NCBI GenBank assembly: GCA_019634615.1
Contig: JAHCAZ010000019.1
Span: 1-64,000 of the forward strand
Direction: 5' to 3'
Length of the DNA stretch: 64,000 bases
DNA from: Opitutaceae bacterium
GTDB taxonomy: Bacteria; Verrucomicrobiota; Verrucomicrobiia; Opitutales; Opitutaceae
Shown piece after piece: positions 27,693 to 36,917 of this stretch (position 1 is its first letter; each line of letters opens with the position of its first letter). The notes below the pieces were generated by a model. That model worked only from the letters and a program-made list of their open reading frames with translations, did not search any database and had not been told where the DNA came from. A program made the translations under genes and the position numbers.

Positions 27693-28145
27693 TCAGAGCA
27701 GGCGCTTCATCACGACCTCGCCCTCGATGACCTGCCCGGTGGGCTGGAAGCCCGCCTGCCGGTAAAAGGCCTCGGGGCCCCCGGGGGCGGGCACATAGGA
27801 CAGGAGCACCTCGGTGGCGCCGGGCCGGCCGCGGATGGCGTCGATGGCGAGTTCCAGCGCGGCCCGACCGTATCCGCGGCCCTGGTGCCGGGCGTCGATC
27901 ATGAATCGCCAGATGCAGTACTCCGGCGTCTTCTCATCGAGGCTGAGCATGACGAAACCCACGGGTTCCTCGCCGGCATAGATGGCGCGAAACCAGGCCT
28001 TCGCGTCGAAATGGGCCTGCGCGATGGAGACGGCATTGCTGGCGACAAAGGCCTGCTGCTCGGGTCGGACCTGCAGGTCGCAGACGGTGCGCACGGTCTC
28101 GGCCGTGATCTCGCGCAGGGTGACGGCGGCGGCAGGGGTGCTCAT
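27693..28145 (-). CDS. GNAT N-acetyltransferase (spermidine/diamine acetyltransferase-like)
   Basis: A 150-residue GNAT. The acetyl-CoA binding segment RHQGRGYGRAAL (Q/RxxGxG/A) lies near residue 90, preceded by the beta strand CIWRFMIDA, and followed by LSYVPAPGGPEAFYRQAGFQPTG, the typical GNAT C-terminal strand. WRFMIDARHQGRGYG resembles polyamine acetyltransferases of the BltD/PaiA kind, but the substrate is an inference. ATG 28145 is used. It lies 7 bp from the beta-helix gene on the same strand and is divergent from the cytochrome b562-like gene. Confidence 0.85.
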   Translation of the reverse strand: MSTPAAAVTLREITAETVRTVCDLQVRPEQQAFVASNAVSIAQAHFDAKAWFRAIYAGEEPVGFVMLSLDEKTPEYCIWRFMIDARHQGRGYGRAALELAIDAIRGRPGATEVLLSYVPAPGGPEAFYRQAGFQPTGQVIEGEVVMKRLL

Positions 28146-28242
28146 GGCAGGTGAACCGATGGCGCCGGCGGGGCCGGTGGCAACAATGCAATTGCGTGGG
28201 GCCGGGGCGTCGTGCTTTTTCGGGGCACCCCATCCCCGCGCC

Positions 28243-28695
28243 ATGAATTGCCGTTTTCTCGCCTGTGCCGTCCTCCTTGCGTTCGTTGCCAGTGGCCCGC
28301 GGCTCGCGAGCGCGGCCGAGCCAAGCCCGGCCGGCGAGGAGATGACCGAACTGGGCGAACACATGGACCGCCTGAGCGGCGCCTTCCGCAAGCTGCGCCG
28401 GCAGGCGGGCGACCCGGCCCACAATGCCGCCTCGCTCGAGCTGGTGGGCGAGATGCGCGAGGCGGCCCAAGCGGCGGAGAAACTCATCCCGGCCAAGGCC
28501 GCCGATCTGCCCGAGGCGGAGCGCGCGAAATTCACGGCCGCCTATCGCAGGCAGATGGGCCGGCTGCTCGCGCAGCTGAAGGACATCGCCGCGGCGTTCG
28601 ACGCCGGCGACAACGCGGCGGCGCAGAAGCGGATCGGCGACCTGGCCGACTTTCAGAAGGCCAGCCACCGGGAATTCCGCAAAACCAAGCCGTAG
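28243..28695 (+). CDS. Cytochrome b562-like exported protein
   Basis: A 150-residue protein with a signal peptide (MNCRFLACAVLLAFVASGPRLASAA). The mature part is a helical bundle resembling cytochrome b562. Met41 (EHMDRLSGAFRKL, with Met34 as alternative) and His142 (KASHREF) sit where b562 places its heme iron ligands, near the start of helix 1 and the end of helix 4. There is no CxxCH motif, so heme would be non-covalent. Function: periplasmic electron carrier or heme/metal binding. It is a single gene after a 97-bp divergent spacer. Confidence 0.75.
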   Translation: MNCRFLACAVLLAFVASGPRLASAAEPSPAGEEMTELGEHMDRLSGAFRKLRRQAGDPAHNAASLELVGEMREAAQAAEKLIPAKAADLPEAERAKFTAAYRRQMGRLLAQLKDIAAAFDAGDNAAAQKRIGDLADFQKASHREFRKTKP

Positions 28696-28709
28696 CCGGT
28701 CCCCCCGGC

Positions 28710-29132
28710 TCAATCCCGGCCGCGGTTCGAGTCCTCGGGCGAGGGCGCAGATTGATGCACCAGCACCCCGGCCTGGGCCAGCTCGTGGTGGATGGCCGGC
28801 AGGAATCGGGCGCCCATCTCCTCGATCTGAAAGCTGAATTCCGTGGCCCGCGGATCCTCGGCCAGGAAGCTGAGGATGTCGGCCAACTCGACGATATCCT
28901 CATCGGTGAAGTGCTCCTCGATCACGGCTTGGCTGCCGCTGCGGGCCAGGAGCAGCGGCCAGGCGCGGTCACCGGCGGGATCGGCAAGCTGGAGCGTGAC
29001 CTCGCCGCGCAGGCGGGCCCGGGCGATGCGCTGCGCCCAGTCATTGAGGCGCTGCCAGGCGAAGGCGAGATTGGCCAGCCGGGCCTGCCGCAGCAGGGCC
29101 GTGCGTTGGTGGAGAAGGTGGTGGAAGTTCAT
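28710..29132 (-). CDS. Conserved-looking hypothetical protein
   Basis: A 140-residue cytoplasmic protein of unrecognised family, rich in Leu/Ala/Arg and mostly helical by pattern (MNFHHLLHQRTALLRQARLANLAFAWQRL), with an acidic block HFTDEDIVELADILSFLAEDP and a C-terminal Asp/Arg tail. It is convergent with the cytochrome gene (14-bp gap). ATG 29132 is chosen because upstream residues are low-complexity. No function is suggested. Confidence 0.6.
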   Translation of the reverse strand: MNFHHLLHQRTALLRQARLANLAFAWQRLNDWAQRIARARLRGEVTLQLADPAGDRAWPLLLARSGSQAVIEEHFTDEDIVELADILSFLAEDPRATEFSFQIEEMGARFLPAIHHELAQAGVLVHQSAPSPEDSNRGRD

Positions 29133-29432
29133 GGTGGTGGGAGTTTGGGCCCCTCGGCCGGCTGGACCTCGGGGTTGGTTTACGTTGCGGGAACGAACTC
29201 CACGGCCGGATCGTGACTGAACTCTTGCTGGGTCCAAACGCCGTGGCCGACGCTCAAACCCAAGTCTGCGTTTTCCTGACGTTGCCTGACCTCGCTAACC
29301 GGACGAGTCGCTAACGCGGAATCTGACGCTGTCGTTTGCTGCCTGACTCAAATCACGATCTCAACCGTGCATCTGAACTGACATCCGACAGCGACAACGT
29401 CGCCGCTTCCGGCGCTTTGGCAAGCGACAATT
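29133..29432. other. 300-bp noncoding stretch with short repeats, GC lower than average
   Basis: No gene fits. The stretch 29210-29430 is visibly less GC-rich than its neighbours and contains repeated CCTGAC, a direct repeat TCGCTAAC (29292 and 29308 areas), and a pair GCTGTCG (29328-29334) / CGACAGC (29386-29392). It could be a promoter region for neither flanking gene (both read away or towards it on the minus strand), or a small RNA. Confidence 0.4.
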
Positions 29433-29897
29433 TCAGCCCAACAAATCGGCCGACACCTGCCAGCGCACCAACCACCGGGACTCGATGCGCTCCAGGGCGA
29501 GGACGCTGCATTTCTTGCAGATGAAGACCGGAGGATGGGTCCGGCCGGTGACGAGCAGCGACGCGAGCGCGCTCAAGTGCGGCTCGTGACCGACGAGGGC
29601 GAGCGATTGCCGGTGGCGGCCGAGGCGGTCGGCGATCAGCGCGGGATCGTCCCACGGGGCCAGGCCCTTCACCGTGCGCCGGGGCGCCCGGGAGCGCAGC
29701 CGCGCGGCCAGCAACGCGGCCGTGTCAGCCGCGCGCAGGAGGTGGCTGTGCCAGTATTCCCTCGGGGCAAAGGCGTCAGTCCCGCGCAGCCAGCGGGCAA
29801 GGGCGCGGATCTGTTTGCGCCCGCGCGGACTCAGCGGGCGGATCTCATCGAAGGCCGCCTCGAGGGCGTGGGCGTGCCGGATCAGGTATAATTCCAT
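29433..29897 (-). CDS. sixA: SixA-type histidine phosphatase
   Basis: A 154-residue member of the histidine phosphatase (RHG) superfamily. The start MELYLIRHAHA carries the catalytic RHxH; LVGHEPHLSALASLL supplies the second catalytic His. SixA removes phosphate from phosphohistidine of HPt/PTS proteins; the length (154) suits SixA better than phosphoglycerate mutases. ATG 29897 is chosen since it begins exactly at the family N terminus. It is divergent from the papain-like protease gene (119-bp gap). Confidence 0.85.
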   Translation of the reverse strand: MELYLIRHAHALEAAFDEIRPLSPRGRKQIRALARWLRGTDAFAPREYWHSHLLRAADTAALLAARLRSRAPRRTVKGLAPWDDPALIADRLGRHRQSLALVGHEPHLSALASLLVTGRTHPPVFICKKCSVLALERIESRWLVRWQVSADLLG

Positions 29898-30016
29898 CGG
29901 CTGCGACGGCAGGATGGCCCGCCAAGGGGCCGCGGGCAAGCCTCGCGCGGCGGAAGGGGGGGGCGGCAACTGCAGCATCGACCGCGGCGCCGACTTCGCC
30001 ATCGTGGCGCAGACGC

Positions 30017-31186
30017 ATGAACCCGTGGGCAAGCAGCCAAGGCGCCCTCCGACGGCAACTTCGCCGTTGGCTCGCCCCGTGTCTCCTTTTGCTCGCCCTG
30101 GCGGCGCGGGCCGAGGAGCTGCCGGCCCGCCTGCCCGAGGGCGCCCGGGTGGCGACCCTTCCGGTCGGGAAGGCCGTTTACCACGATGTGACCATCAAAT
30201 CCATCAGCGCCCGCACCGTGATGTTCACCCATCGCGGCGGCCTGGCCTCGATCAAGCTGCGCGACCTCGCGCCGGAGTGGCAGGCGCGCTTCGGGTATGA
30301 TCCCGCGGCCGAGCAGGCGAGCGACGAGGCGCTCCGGCGCGCGACCGCGGAACGGCAGGCGCAGATCGCCGCCGCGGCGGCCAGGGCCAAGGCGGCGCCG
30401 CCCGCCTCGCGCTCGCGGTTCGAGCAAGTGCTGCAGCAGTTCGGGCAGGCGGCGGAGCTGCGCGGGGAGGTCGACCTGCGGCCGCGGTTCCGCGAACTGG
30501 AGCTGCACGCCAAGGACCAGGGCCGCCGGCCCAGTTGCGCCGTCTTCGCGGTCGTGGGTGCCATCGAGTTTCTCAACGCCGAGAACACCGGCCGCGCCGA
30601 GAAGTTCTCGGAGGAGTATCTCATCTGGGCGACGCGCCGCACCCTGCAGCGACCCAGCGCGCCGGACGCGGCGCGGCAGGGCGACGACGCCGACGAGGGC
30701 TTCGCCCTGCCCGAGGTCGTCATGGCGCTGCGCAGTTACGGCATCCCGCTCGAGCGCAGCCTGCCGAACACCATGGGCCGCGACCTCGCCGCGGTCCGGG
30801 AGCCGCCGCCGGAGGTGGTCGCCGAGGCCAAGGCGCGCACGCAGGGCGCGGTGCACGCGGTGCCGGGCCGCGATCAGGCCACGCAGCTCAACAATATCAT
30901 CCACGCGCTCAACGCCGGCATCCCCGTCACCATCGGCACGGGCTGGCCGCGCTTTTTCAACATGCGGGCGGCGCTGCTCAATTCGCAGACCCCCAGCTAC
31001 AGCCACGCCGTGACCCTCGTCGGCTACCGCTGCCCGAGCGGCCGGATCGAGGACACCACGTTCATCTTCAAAAATTCCTGGGGCGCCAACTGGGGCGCCA
31101 ACGGCTACGGCTACGCCACGTTTGCGTACCTGTCCCAGCACCTCCACACCGCGATCTTGCTGGAGATCAATTTCAAGGAGCCGTGA
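30017..31186 (+). CDS. Exported papain-like (C1) cysteine peptidase
   Basis: A 389-residue protein with a signal peptide (MNPWASSQGALRRQLRRWLAPCLLLLALAARA). After an N-terminal domain that includes an Ala-rich segment (about 105-135), a peptidase C1 domain follows with Cys174 (GRRPSCAVFAVVGAIE), His330 (SHAVTLVGY) and Asn353 (FKNSWGANWGANGYGY), the papain triad in order. No disulfide-rich pattern is seen. Bacterial C1 enzymes of this kind are periplasmic or outer proteases of unknown targets. Divergent from sixA. Confidence 0.85.
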   Translation: MNPWASSQGALRRQLRRWLAPCLLLLALAARAEELPARLPEGARVATLPVGKAVYHDVTIKSISARTVMFTHRGGLASIKLRDLAPEWQARFGYDPAAEQASDEALRRATAERQAQIAAAAARAKAAPPASRSRFEQVLQQFGQAAELRGEVDLRPRFRELELHAKDQGRRPSCAVFAVVGAIEFLNAENTGRAEKFSEEYLIWATRRTLQRPSAPDAARQGDDADEGFALPEVVMALRSYGIPLERSLPNTMGRDLAAVREPPPEVVAEAKARTQGAVHAVPGRDQATQLNNIIHALNAGIPVTIGTGWPRFFNMRAALLNSQTPSYSHAVTLVGYRCPSGRIEDTTFIFKNSWGANWGANGYGYATFAYLSQHLHTAILLEINFKEP

Positions 31187-31248
31187 GCGGGCGGGGGCGG
31201 TGAAACCGGCATTGTCACCGGCGGCGCCCCGCGTCAGACCTTTGGCCC

Positions 31249-32562
31249 ATGTCCACCGTTCTCGGGCTTGATATCGGTTCGTCCTCGGTCATCGCCGGCA
31301 TCCTGCGCGGCCGCAAGGTCGAGCGGGAGGCGCCCCGGGCGTTCTTCCGCTCGCGGTGCACGGGCCCGAACGTCGAGGTCGATCCCGAGGACCTGCTGCG
31401 CGCCGTGCGCACGGCCATCGCCGGCCTCGAGGGCGCGGCGGCCAAGGTCGATGCGATCCATCTCGCCGTGATGTGTCCGGCCTGGGTGGCGCTGGACCGC
31501 CAGGGCCGGGCGCTGACCCCGATCGTCACGCACCAGGACCGCCGCAGCGTCGCCCAGGCGCAGGACCTGGAAAAGCGCTTCGGCCCGGCGCGCCACCTGC
31601 GGGTGTGCGGCTGCCGGCCGTTCCCGGGCGGGATCAGCTCGACCACGTGGCGCTGGTTCCTCGAGCACCAGCCGGAGCGCCTGCGCCGGGCGGACCTCGT
31701 GGGGCACCTCAACACCTTCCTCCATCGCCGCCTCACCGGCGCGCGCGTGATCGATCCCTCGAACGCCTCGTTCACCGGGCTCTACCGGACGCTGAAGCTC
31801 GACGGCTGGAGCGCCGAATTGTGCGCAAACCTCGGCGTGAGCCCGTCGCTCCTGCCCGAGGTGCACGACGCCGACCGCATCGGCGGCGTGATCACGCCGG
31901 AAGCGGCGCGCGCCTTCGGCCTGCGCGCCGGCACGCCGATGCTCGTCGGCCTGATGGACGGCAGCGCCGGCATGCTGCTGGCCGGGGCGAAGGTCGGGCA
32001 ATTGTTCAATGTCTGCGGGTCGACCGATGTACTCGCCCTCTGCACGGACCGCCCGAAGCCGCATCCGCGCCTGCTGACCCGTGCGCTCGGCGTGCAGGGC
32101 AAATGGCTCCAGGTCAGCACGCTCGCCGCGGCGGCGTCGGCGATCTACTGGGTGCGCGACCAGTGCTACCCGGGCATGCCGATCCACGAGTTCCAGGCTG
32201 AGTTCCGCCGGCTGAGCCGGCTCGGCCCCAAGGCTTCAGGCACCGTGCGTTTCGAGCCCTACATGGCCGGCGAGCGGACGAGCATCGAGCAGCGGCAGGG
32301 TGCCTTCACGGGCCTGACGCTGGCGAGCACGCGGACGCACCTGCTGTCCGCCGTGATCGAGGGCCTGACCCGCGCGAGCGCCGAGCGCCTGCCGCTCCTC
32401 GCGGCCTCGGGCACGAAACTGCTGTCCACGGTCGCGGTCTCCGGCGGATCGGATCGCCTGGACCAGCTCATGCACCGCGACTGGCCCGGCCGCTGGACCT
32501 TCCGCGCGGTGACGGATGCGACGATGCGCGGCCTCGCGATGCTGACGCCGCGGCCGATATAG
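31249..32562 (+). CDS. FGGY family carbohydrate kinase
   Basis: A 437-residue sugar kinase. The phosphate-1 motif DIGSSSVIAG at the N terminus, MCPAWVALDRQGRALTPIVTHQDRRS (substrate loop), DGSAGMLLAGAK and the adenosine-site SGGSDRLDQL near 395 are the ASKHA/FGGY landmarks. The protein is slightly short compared with xylulokinases (about 490), so the C-terminal arm is reduced. Sugar unknown; no isomerase is next to it. It stands alone between the protease and a membrane-protein gene. Confidence 0.85.
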   Translation: MSTVLGLDIGSSSVIAGILRGRKVEREAPRAFFRSRCTGPNVEVDPEDLLRAVRTAIAGLEGAAAKVDAIHLAVMCPAWVALDRQGRALTPIVTHQDRRSVAQAQDLEKRFGPARHLRVCGCRPFPGGISSTTWRWFLEHQPERLRRADLVGHLNTFLHRRLTGARVIDPSNASFTGLYRTLKLDGWSAELCANLGVSPSLLPEVHDADRIGGVITPEAARAFGLRAGTPMLVGLMDGSAGMLLAGAKVGQLFNVCGSTDVLALCTDRPKPHPRLLTRALGVQGKWLQVSTLAAAASAIYWVRDQCYPGMPIHEFQAEFRRLSRLGPKASGTVRFEPYMAGERTSIEQRQGAFTGLTLASTRTHLLSAVIEGLTRASAERLPLLAASGTKLLSTVAVSGGSDRLDQLMHRDWPGRWTFRAVTDATMRGLAMLTPRPI

Positions 32563-32589
32563 GCGGCGGAGAGTGCTGCGCCCCGGGCG

Positions 32590-33090
32590 CTAGGGTCGCG
32601 CGGCGACGCGTTGCTGGCCGGCTTCCTCCTCGGCGGCGACGCGGCGCATGAACTGCTGGAAATCGGCATCCTCGCCCTCGAGCAGCGACGGGAGCACGGA
32701 GCGGAAGTCGCTCCGCCGGCACCAGTACCGCGCATAGTCGTCCCAGGTCTGCCAGAGCCGGGCGGTCTGCCGGTCCATCTTCTCCTCGTATACGAGGATG
32801 TAGGCGCGCTCGAAGATCGCGATGAGGATCTCGAACAGGATATTGCGGCGCTCGATCTGCTCGGTGTCGAAGGGCGTCTCCGGCTCGGCCTTGGTCATGA
32901 GCTTGAGGTCGGCATTCGCCAGGACCAGGCGCAGGAAATTGGAGTACTCGTCGGAGAGCTTGAGGTAGAGTTCCTCGTCGTCGTTGGTGCGCTCCTTGCG
33001 CTGCTCCTTGATGAAGACCCAGATCGCGAACGGCAGGCCGATGATGGTGACCAGGTAGCTGAGCGCCTCGAGAATGTCCATGACGGTCAT
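32590..33090 (-). CDS. Hypothetical protein with one N-terminal membrane segment
   Basis: A 166-residue protein of unrecognised family. One membrane segment lies at about 5-27 ([22 protein letters not shown]), followed by an acidic/basic helical cytoplasmic part ([30 protein letters not shown]). An ATG at 33081 is an alternative start three codons in. It is convergent with the FGGY kinase and divergent from mtnA (89-bp gap). Confidence 0.65.
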   Translation of the reverse strand: MTVMDILEALSYLVTIIGLPFAIWVFIKEQRKERTNDDEELYLKLSDEYSNFLRLVLANADLKLMTKAEPETPFDTEQIERRNILFEILIAIFERAYILVYEEKMDRQTARLWQTWDDYARYWCRRSDFRSVLPSLLEGEDADFQQFMRRVAAEEEAGQQRVAARP

Positions 33091-33179
33091 GGCGGCAGCC
33101 TACGGCATGGCGCGGTGGCGGTCAAACTCCTGCCGGCCAAGGATTGATCCGGCCGCGGGCCGGGCCCAGCATCCCGCCC

Positions 33180-34277
33180 ATGAATGTTGCCGGCCGACCG
33201 ATGCGCACGATCTGGCCCGCCGCCGATGGCGCGGCGGTGGAGATCATCGACCAGACCCGCCTGCCGCACGCGTTTGTCGTGGCGCGCCTGGGCACGGTCG
33301 AGGAGGCGGCCCACGCGATCCGCGCGATGTTGGTGCGGGGGGCGCCGCTAATCGGCGCGACGGCGGCGTGGGGCGTGTGGCTGGCGTTGCAGCAGGATCC
33401 GGCCGATGCGAATCTCGCCCGCGCGCACGCCCTGCTTCTCGCCACGCGCCCCACGGCGGTGAACCTGCGCTGGGCGCTCGACCGCTGCCGCGCGCACCTG
33501 GCCCCGCTGCCGCCGGCCGCGCGCATCGCGGCCGCCCGCGAGCTCGCGATGCTGGTCTGCGAGGAGGATGTGAACCTGAACCGCGGCATCGCCGCCGCCG
33601 GCCTGCCGCTGCTGGAGGCGATCGCGCGGCGCAAGGGCGCCGGGGCGGTGGTCAACGTGCTCACGCATTGCAACGCCGGCTGGCTGGCCACGGTGGATGT
33701 CGGCACGGCGACGGCGCCGATCTACGCGGCGCACGCGGCCGGGTTGAAGGTGCACGTGTGGGTGGACGAGACGCGTCCACGCAACCAGGGGGCGAGCCTC
33801 ACCGCTTGGGAACTCGGGCAGGCGGGCGTGCCGCACACGGTCATTGCGGACAATGCCGGCGGCCATCTCATGCAGCACGGGCGGGTGGACCTGGTCATCG
33901 TCGGCACGGACCGCACGACGGCGACCGGTGACGTGTGCAACAAGGTCGGCACGTACCTGAAGGCGCTCGCGGCGCACGACAACGGTGTGCCGTTCTACGT
34001 CGCGGCGCCGTCGCCGAGCATCGACTGGGCCCTGCGCGACGGCGTGCGGGAGATCCCGATCGAGGAGCGGGATGCGCGCGAGGTATCGCATCTCGCCGGG
34101 CGCCTGGCGGACGGCACGGTCGCGACCGTGGCACTATTACCCGAGGGCAGCCGGGCGGCGAATCCGGCCTTCGATGTGACCGCGGCCCGGCTGATCACGG
34201 GCCTGATCACTGAGCGGGGAGTTTGTGCCGCGAATGCGGCGGGCCTGCGCGGGCTGTTTCCCGAAAAAGCCGGCTGA
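33180..34277 (+). CDS. mtnA: S-methyl-5-thioribose-1-phosphate isomerase
   Basis: A 365-residue enzyme of the methionine salvage pathway, converting methylthioribose-1-phosphate to methylthioribulose-1-phosphate. Family marks: [18 protein letters not shown], the catalytic-Cys block [15 protein letters not shown], the [16 protein letters not shown] block, and the catalytic-Asp block [21 protein letters not shown] 33180 ([12 protein letters not shown]) is preferred over one at 33144. Other salvage genes are not in the window. Confidence 0.93.
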   Translation: MNVAGRPMRTIWPAADGAAVEIIDQTRLPHAFVVARLGTVEEAAHAIRAMLVRGAPLIGATAAWGVWLALQQDPADANLARAHALLLATRPTAVNLRWALDRCRAHLAPLPPAARIAAARELAMLVCEEDVNLNRGIAAAGLPLLEAIARRKGAGAVVNVLTHCNAGWLATVDVGTATAPIYAAHAAGLKVHVWVDETRPRNQGASLTAWELGQAGVPHTVIADNAGGHLMQHGRVDLVIVGTDRTTATGDVCNKVGTYLKALAAHDNGVPFYVAAPSPSIDWALRDGVREIPIEERDAREVSHLAGRLADGTVATVALLPEGSRAANPAFDVTAARLITGLITERGVCAANAAGLRGLFPEKAG

Positions 34278-34301
34278 GGCGGTGGGGCAGGGAACGCGGG
34301 G

Positions 34302-34529
34302 TCAGCTAACCCGGCGGTATTTTTCCGGTGGGATCTTGAAGCGGTGACCGGAGTCGAGGTCGGTGAAGATGTGCCAGTGCGTATCCTGCGCGTTGTGCAC
34401 GGCGACTTCCATCTTGTGACCGGCTTCGTAGGTGTACTCTTCCATCGCGAAGCCGTGGTCCTCGTGGAGGATGGCTTCGCCCAGCTCCCCGCTGTGCGGT
34501 TCGGTGATCTCGATTTTCCAGGTGGTCAT
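34302..34529 (-). CDS. Small hypothetical protein
   Basis: A 75-residue protein of no recognised family, rich in His, Glu and aromatic residues (HEDHGFAMEEYTYEAGHKMEVAVHN, DTHWHIFTDLDSGHRF), with a strand-rich pattern. No signal or membrane segment. It sits 45 bp downstream of the EF-G-like gene on the same strand and convergent with mtnA. Whether it is transcribed with the GTPase is open. Confidence 0.55.
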   Translation of the reverse strand: MTTWKIEITEPHSGELGEAILHEDHGFAMEEYTYEAGHKMEVAVHNAQDTHWHIFTDLDSGHRFKIPPEKYRRVS

Positions 34530-34574
34530 GGGGTACGAGTGTTCAGGGTTGAGGTTTGACTGACGGGAGGGGCA

Positions 34575-36671
34575 TCACTTGGCGGCGGCGGCGAGCGCCT
34601 CGCGGCGGGCCTTGAGCTCGGCGAGGAGCTTGGGGGCGAATTCCGCCGGGAGCTCGGCGTAGTGGCTGAACTTTTCGGCGTGGCGGCCGCGGCCGCTGGT
34701 GAGCGAGCGCACGACGGTGCTGTAGTGGTAGATCTCCTTTTGCGGGACCTGCGCGCGGATGATCTGGAAGTGGCCCTCGGTCTCGACGCCCTGGATCTGG
34801 CCGCGCCGCGAGGAGAGGTCGCCCATGATGGCGCCGACGTACTCGTCGGGCACCGTGACCGCGATCTCATAGATGGGCTCGAGCAGGCACGGGCTCGCCG
34901 CGGCGCAGGCTTCCTTGAAGGCGTGGAAGCCGGCGACCTGGAAGGCGATGTCCTTGGAGTCCACCGGGTGCATCTTGCCGTCGTAGAAGTCGACCTTCAC
35001 GTCGGTCACGCGCACGCCGGCGAGGTCGCCTTCCTTGCAGGCGGACTGCACGCCCTTCTCGACGGAGGGCACGAAGACGCGGTCGACGTTGGTGCCGACG
35101 AGGGACTGCTTGAACTCGACGCCGCTGTCGCGCGGGCCGGGCTCGACGCGGAGCCACACCTCGGCGAACTGGCCGGCGCCGCCGGTCTGCTTCTTGTGGC
35201 GGTAGCGCGACTCGCCCTTGCCGCGGATCGTCTCGCGATACGGGATGCCGGGCTCCTCGAGCGTGACGACGACGCCGAAGCGGCGCTGCAGGCGCTCGAC
35301 GATGACCTGCAGGTGGATCTCGCCCTGCCCGGACACGATCGTCTGGTGCAGTTCGTCGTCCACGCGGTAGTGGAAGGTCGGATCCTCCTGGTGCAGCGCG
35401 GCAAGGCCGACGGCGAGCTTGTCCTCGTCGCCGCGCGAGCGGAGGCGGAGGGCGCCGTGGATGTTGGGGGCGGGATACTCCACCTTGGGCAAAATCACGG
35501 GCTGCTTCAGGCCGCTGAGCGTGTCGCCCGTGTGGGTGCCGCGGAGTTTCACGACGGCGCCGAGGTCGCCGGCGCCGAGCTGCTGCACGGGCGTGCGCTC
35601 GTGGCCGTTGAGGATGTAGAGCTGGCCGAGGCGCTCGGAGAGGTCGCGGGACGCGTTGCGCAGCTCGCTGCCGGTGCGCAGGGTGCCGGCGTACACCCGG
35701 AAGAGCGAGAGTTCGCCGACGCCCGGCTCATTCATCGTCTTGAAGATGTACGCGACCGGCTCGGGTTGCGTGAGGGTGACGGCGGTCTCCTTGCCCGCGG
35801 TGTCGTGGGCGGGGACCTCGGCGCGGTCGAGGGGTGACGAGCCGTACTTGGCGATAAAGTCCATGAGCCGGGCGACGCCGACGTTGGTCTCGGCGGACAC
35901 GGCGAAGAGCGGGACGAGGACCTGCTTCTGGATCGCCTGGTGCAGGCCGGCGCGGAACTCGTCCTCGGCGAGGATGCCCTTCTCGAAGAAGCGCTCCATG
36001 AGCGTGTCGTCCGACTCGGCGACGAACTCGATGAGCTGCTTGTGGTACTGCTGCACGAGGTCGGCGTCGGCGCCGGTGGCGGGGGCCTCGGTGTACTTGC
36101 CGTCGCCGCCCGGCTTGTAGGTGACCACCTCGTTGCGCATCACGTCGAGCACGCGGCTGAAGCCGGGGCCGGCGTCGAGGGGGATGGCGAGGGGCAGCAC
36201 GTTGCGGCCGAAGTGCGCGCGGGTGTCGGCGAGGATGGCGTCGAAGTCGACGTTGGCCTTGTCGAGCGCGTTCACGACAAGCATCTTGGGCAGGCCGAAG
36301 CGCGTGGCGTAGTCCCAGACGGCGTCGGTGCCGACGCCGAGGCCGTGGGCGGCGTTGACCACGACGAGGGCGAAGTCGCCGACGCGCAGGGCGCCGAGGC
36401 CCTCGCTGATGAAGTCCGCGTAGCCGGGGGTGTCGAGGAGGTTGAACTTGCGGTCCATCCACTCGAGGTTGAGCAGCGAGGCGTGCACCGAGATCTGGTG
36501 CTGGTGCTCGCTCGCGTGGTAGTCGGAGGCCGTGGTGCCGGCGGCGATGGAGCCCATGCGGCCGATGCGGCCGGCGCAGGCCAGCATGGCCTCGGTGAGC
36601 ATGGTCTTGCCGCACGAAGCGTGGCCCAGGACGGCAAAGTTTCTCAGGTCTGAAGAGGCGTAATCTTTCAT
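34575..36671 (-). CDS. Elongation factor G-like GTPase (FusA2-type) with an altered G4 motif
   Basis: A 698-residue protein with the five-domain EF-G layout (domain IV/V blocks such as GGAGQFAEVWLRVEPG and PDEYVGAIMGDLSSRRGQI). P-loop G16-T23 reads GHASCGKT. The G3 motif is DTPGYADF (Tyr84 where canonical EF-G has His), as in EF-G-like FusA2 proteins. The G4 motif, normally NKxD, is N134-A-L-D137: the base-selecting Lys is Ala. Switch I also departs from RGITI (HQISVHAS). It is therefore a paralogue rather than the housekeeping EF-G, and may have weakened GTP specificity. Confidence 0.88.
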   Translation of the reverse strand: MKDYASSDLRNFAVLGHASCGKTMLTEAMLACAGRIGRMGSIAAGTTASDYHASEHQHQISVHASLLNLEWMDRKFNLLDTPGYADFISEGLGALRVGDFALVVVNAAHGLGVGTDAVWDYATRFGLPKMLVVNALDKANVDFDAILADTRAHFGRNVLPLAIPLDAGPGFSRVLDVMRNEVVTYKPGGDGKYTEAPATGADADLVQQYHKQLIEFVAESDDTLMERFFEKGILAEDEFRAGLHQAIQKQVLVPLFAVSAETNVGVARLMDFIAKYGSSPLDRAEVPAHDTAGKETAVTLTQPEPVAYIFKTMNEPGVGELSLFRVYAGTLRTGSELRNASRDLSERLGQLYILNGHERTPVQQLGAGDLGAVVKLRGTHTGDTLSGLKQPVILPKVEYPAPNIHGALRLRSRGDEDKLAVGLAALHQEDPTFHYRVDDELHQTIVSGQGEIHLQVIVERLQRRFGVVVTLEEPGIPYRETIRGKGESRYRHKKQTGGAGQFAEVWLRVEPGPRDSGVEFKQSLVGTNVDRVFVPSVEKGVQSACKEGDLAGVRVTDVKVDFYDGKMHPVDSKDIAFQVAGFHAFKEACAAASPCLLEPIYEIAVTVPDEYVGAIMGDLSSRRGQIQGVETEGHFQIIRAQVPQKEIYHYSTVVRSLTSGRGRHAEKFSHYAELPAEFAPKLLAELKARREALAAAAK

Positions 36672-36917
36672 AAACCAATGAGGGGGGTTGGGGAAGGGGG
36701 CCGCCGGTGGGCGGCTATTTTGCCGGTTGCAGCCTAGCGGACCGCGCTGACGCTGCCTCCGCGTCTTTTGCGGGGATTCCCGCGGATTTTGGCCAAGATT
36801 GCAATCCCGGTGCCGTGGGGGTGGGGCGGCGGGGCCAATTTTTGCGCAGACTTCCCCATTTTCTGACCAGCAAGTGTTGTTGCCCCGGGGGGTGGGGGAT
36901 TTACGGTCGTGGGACCT

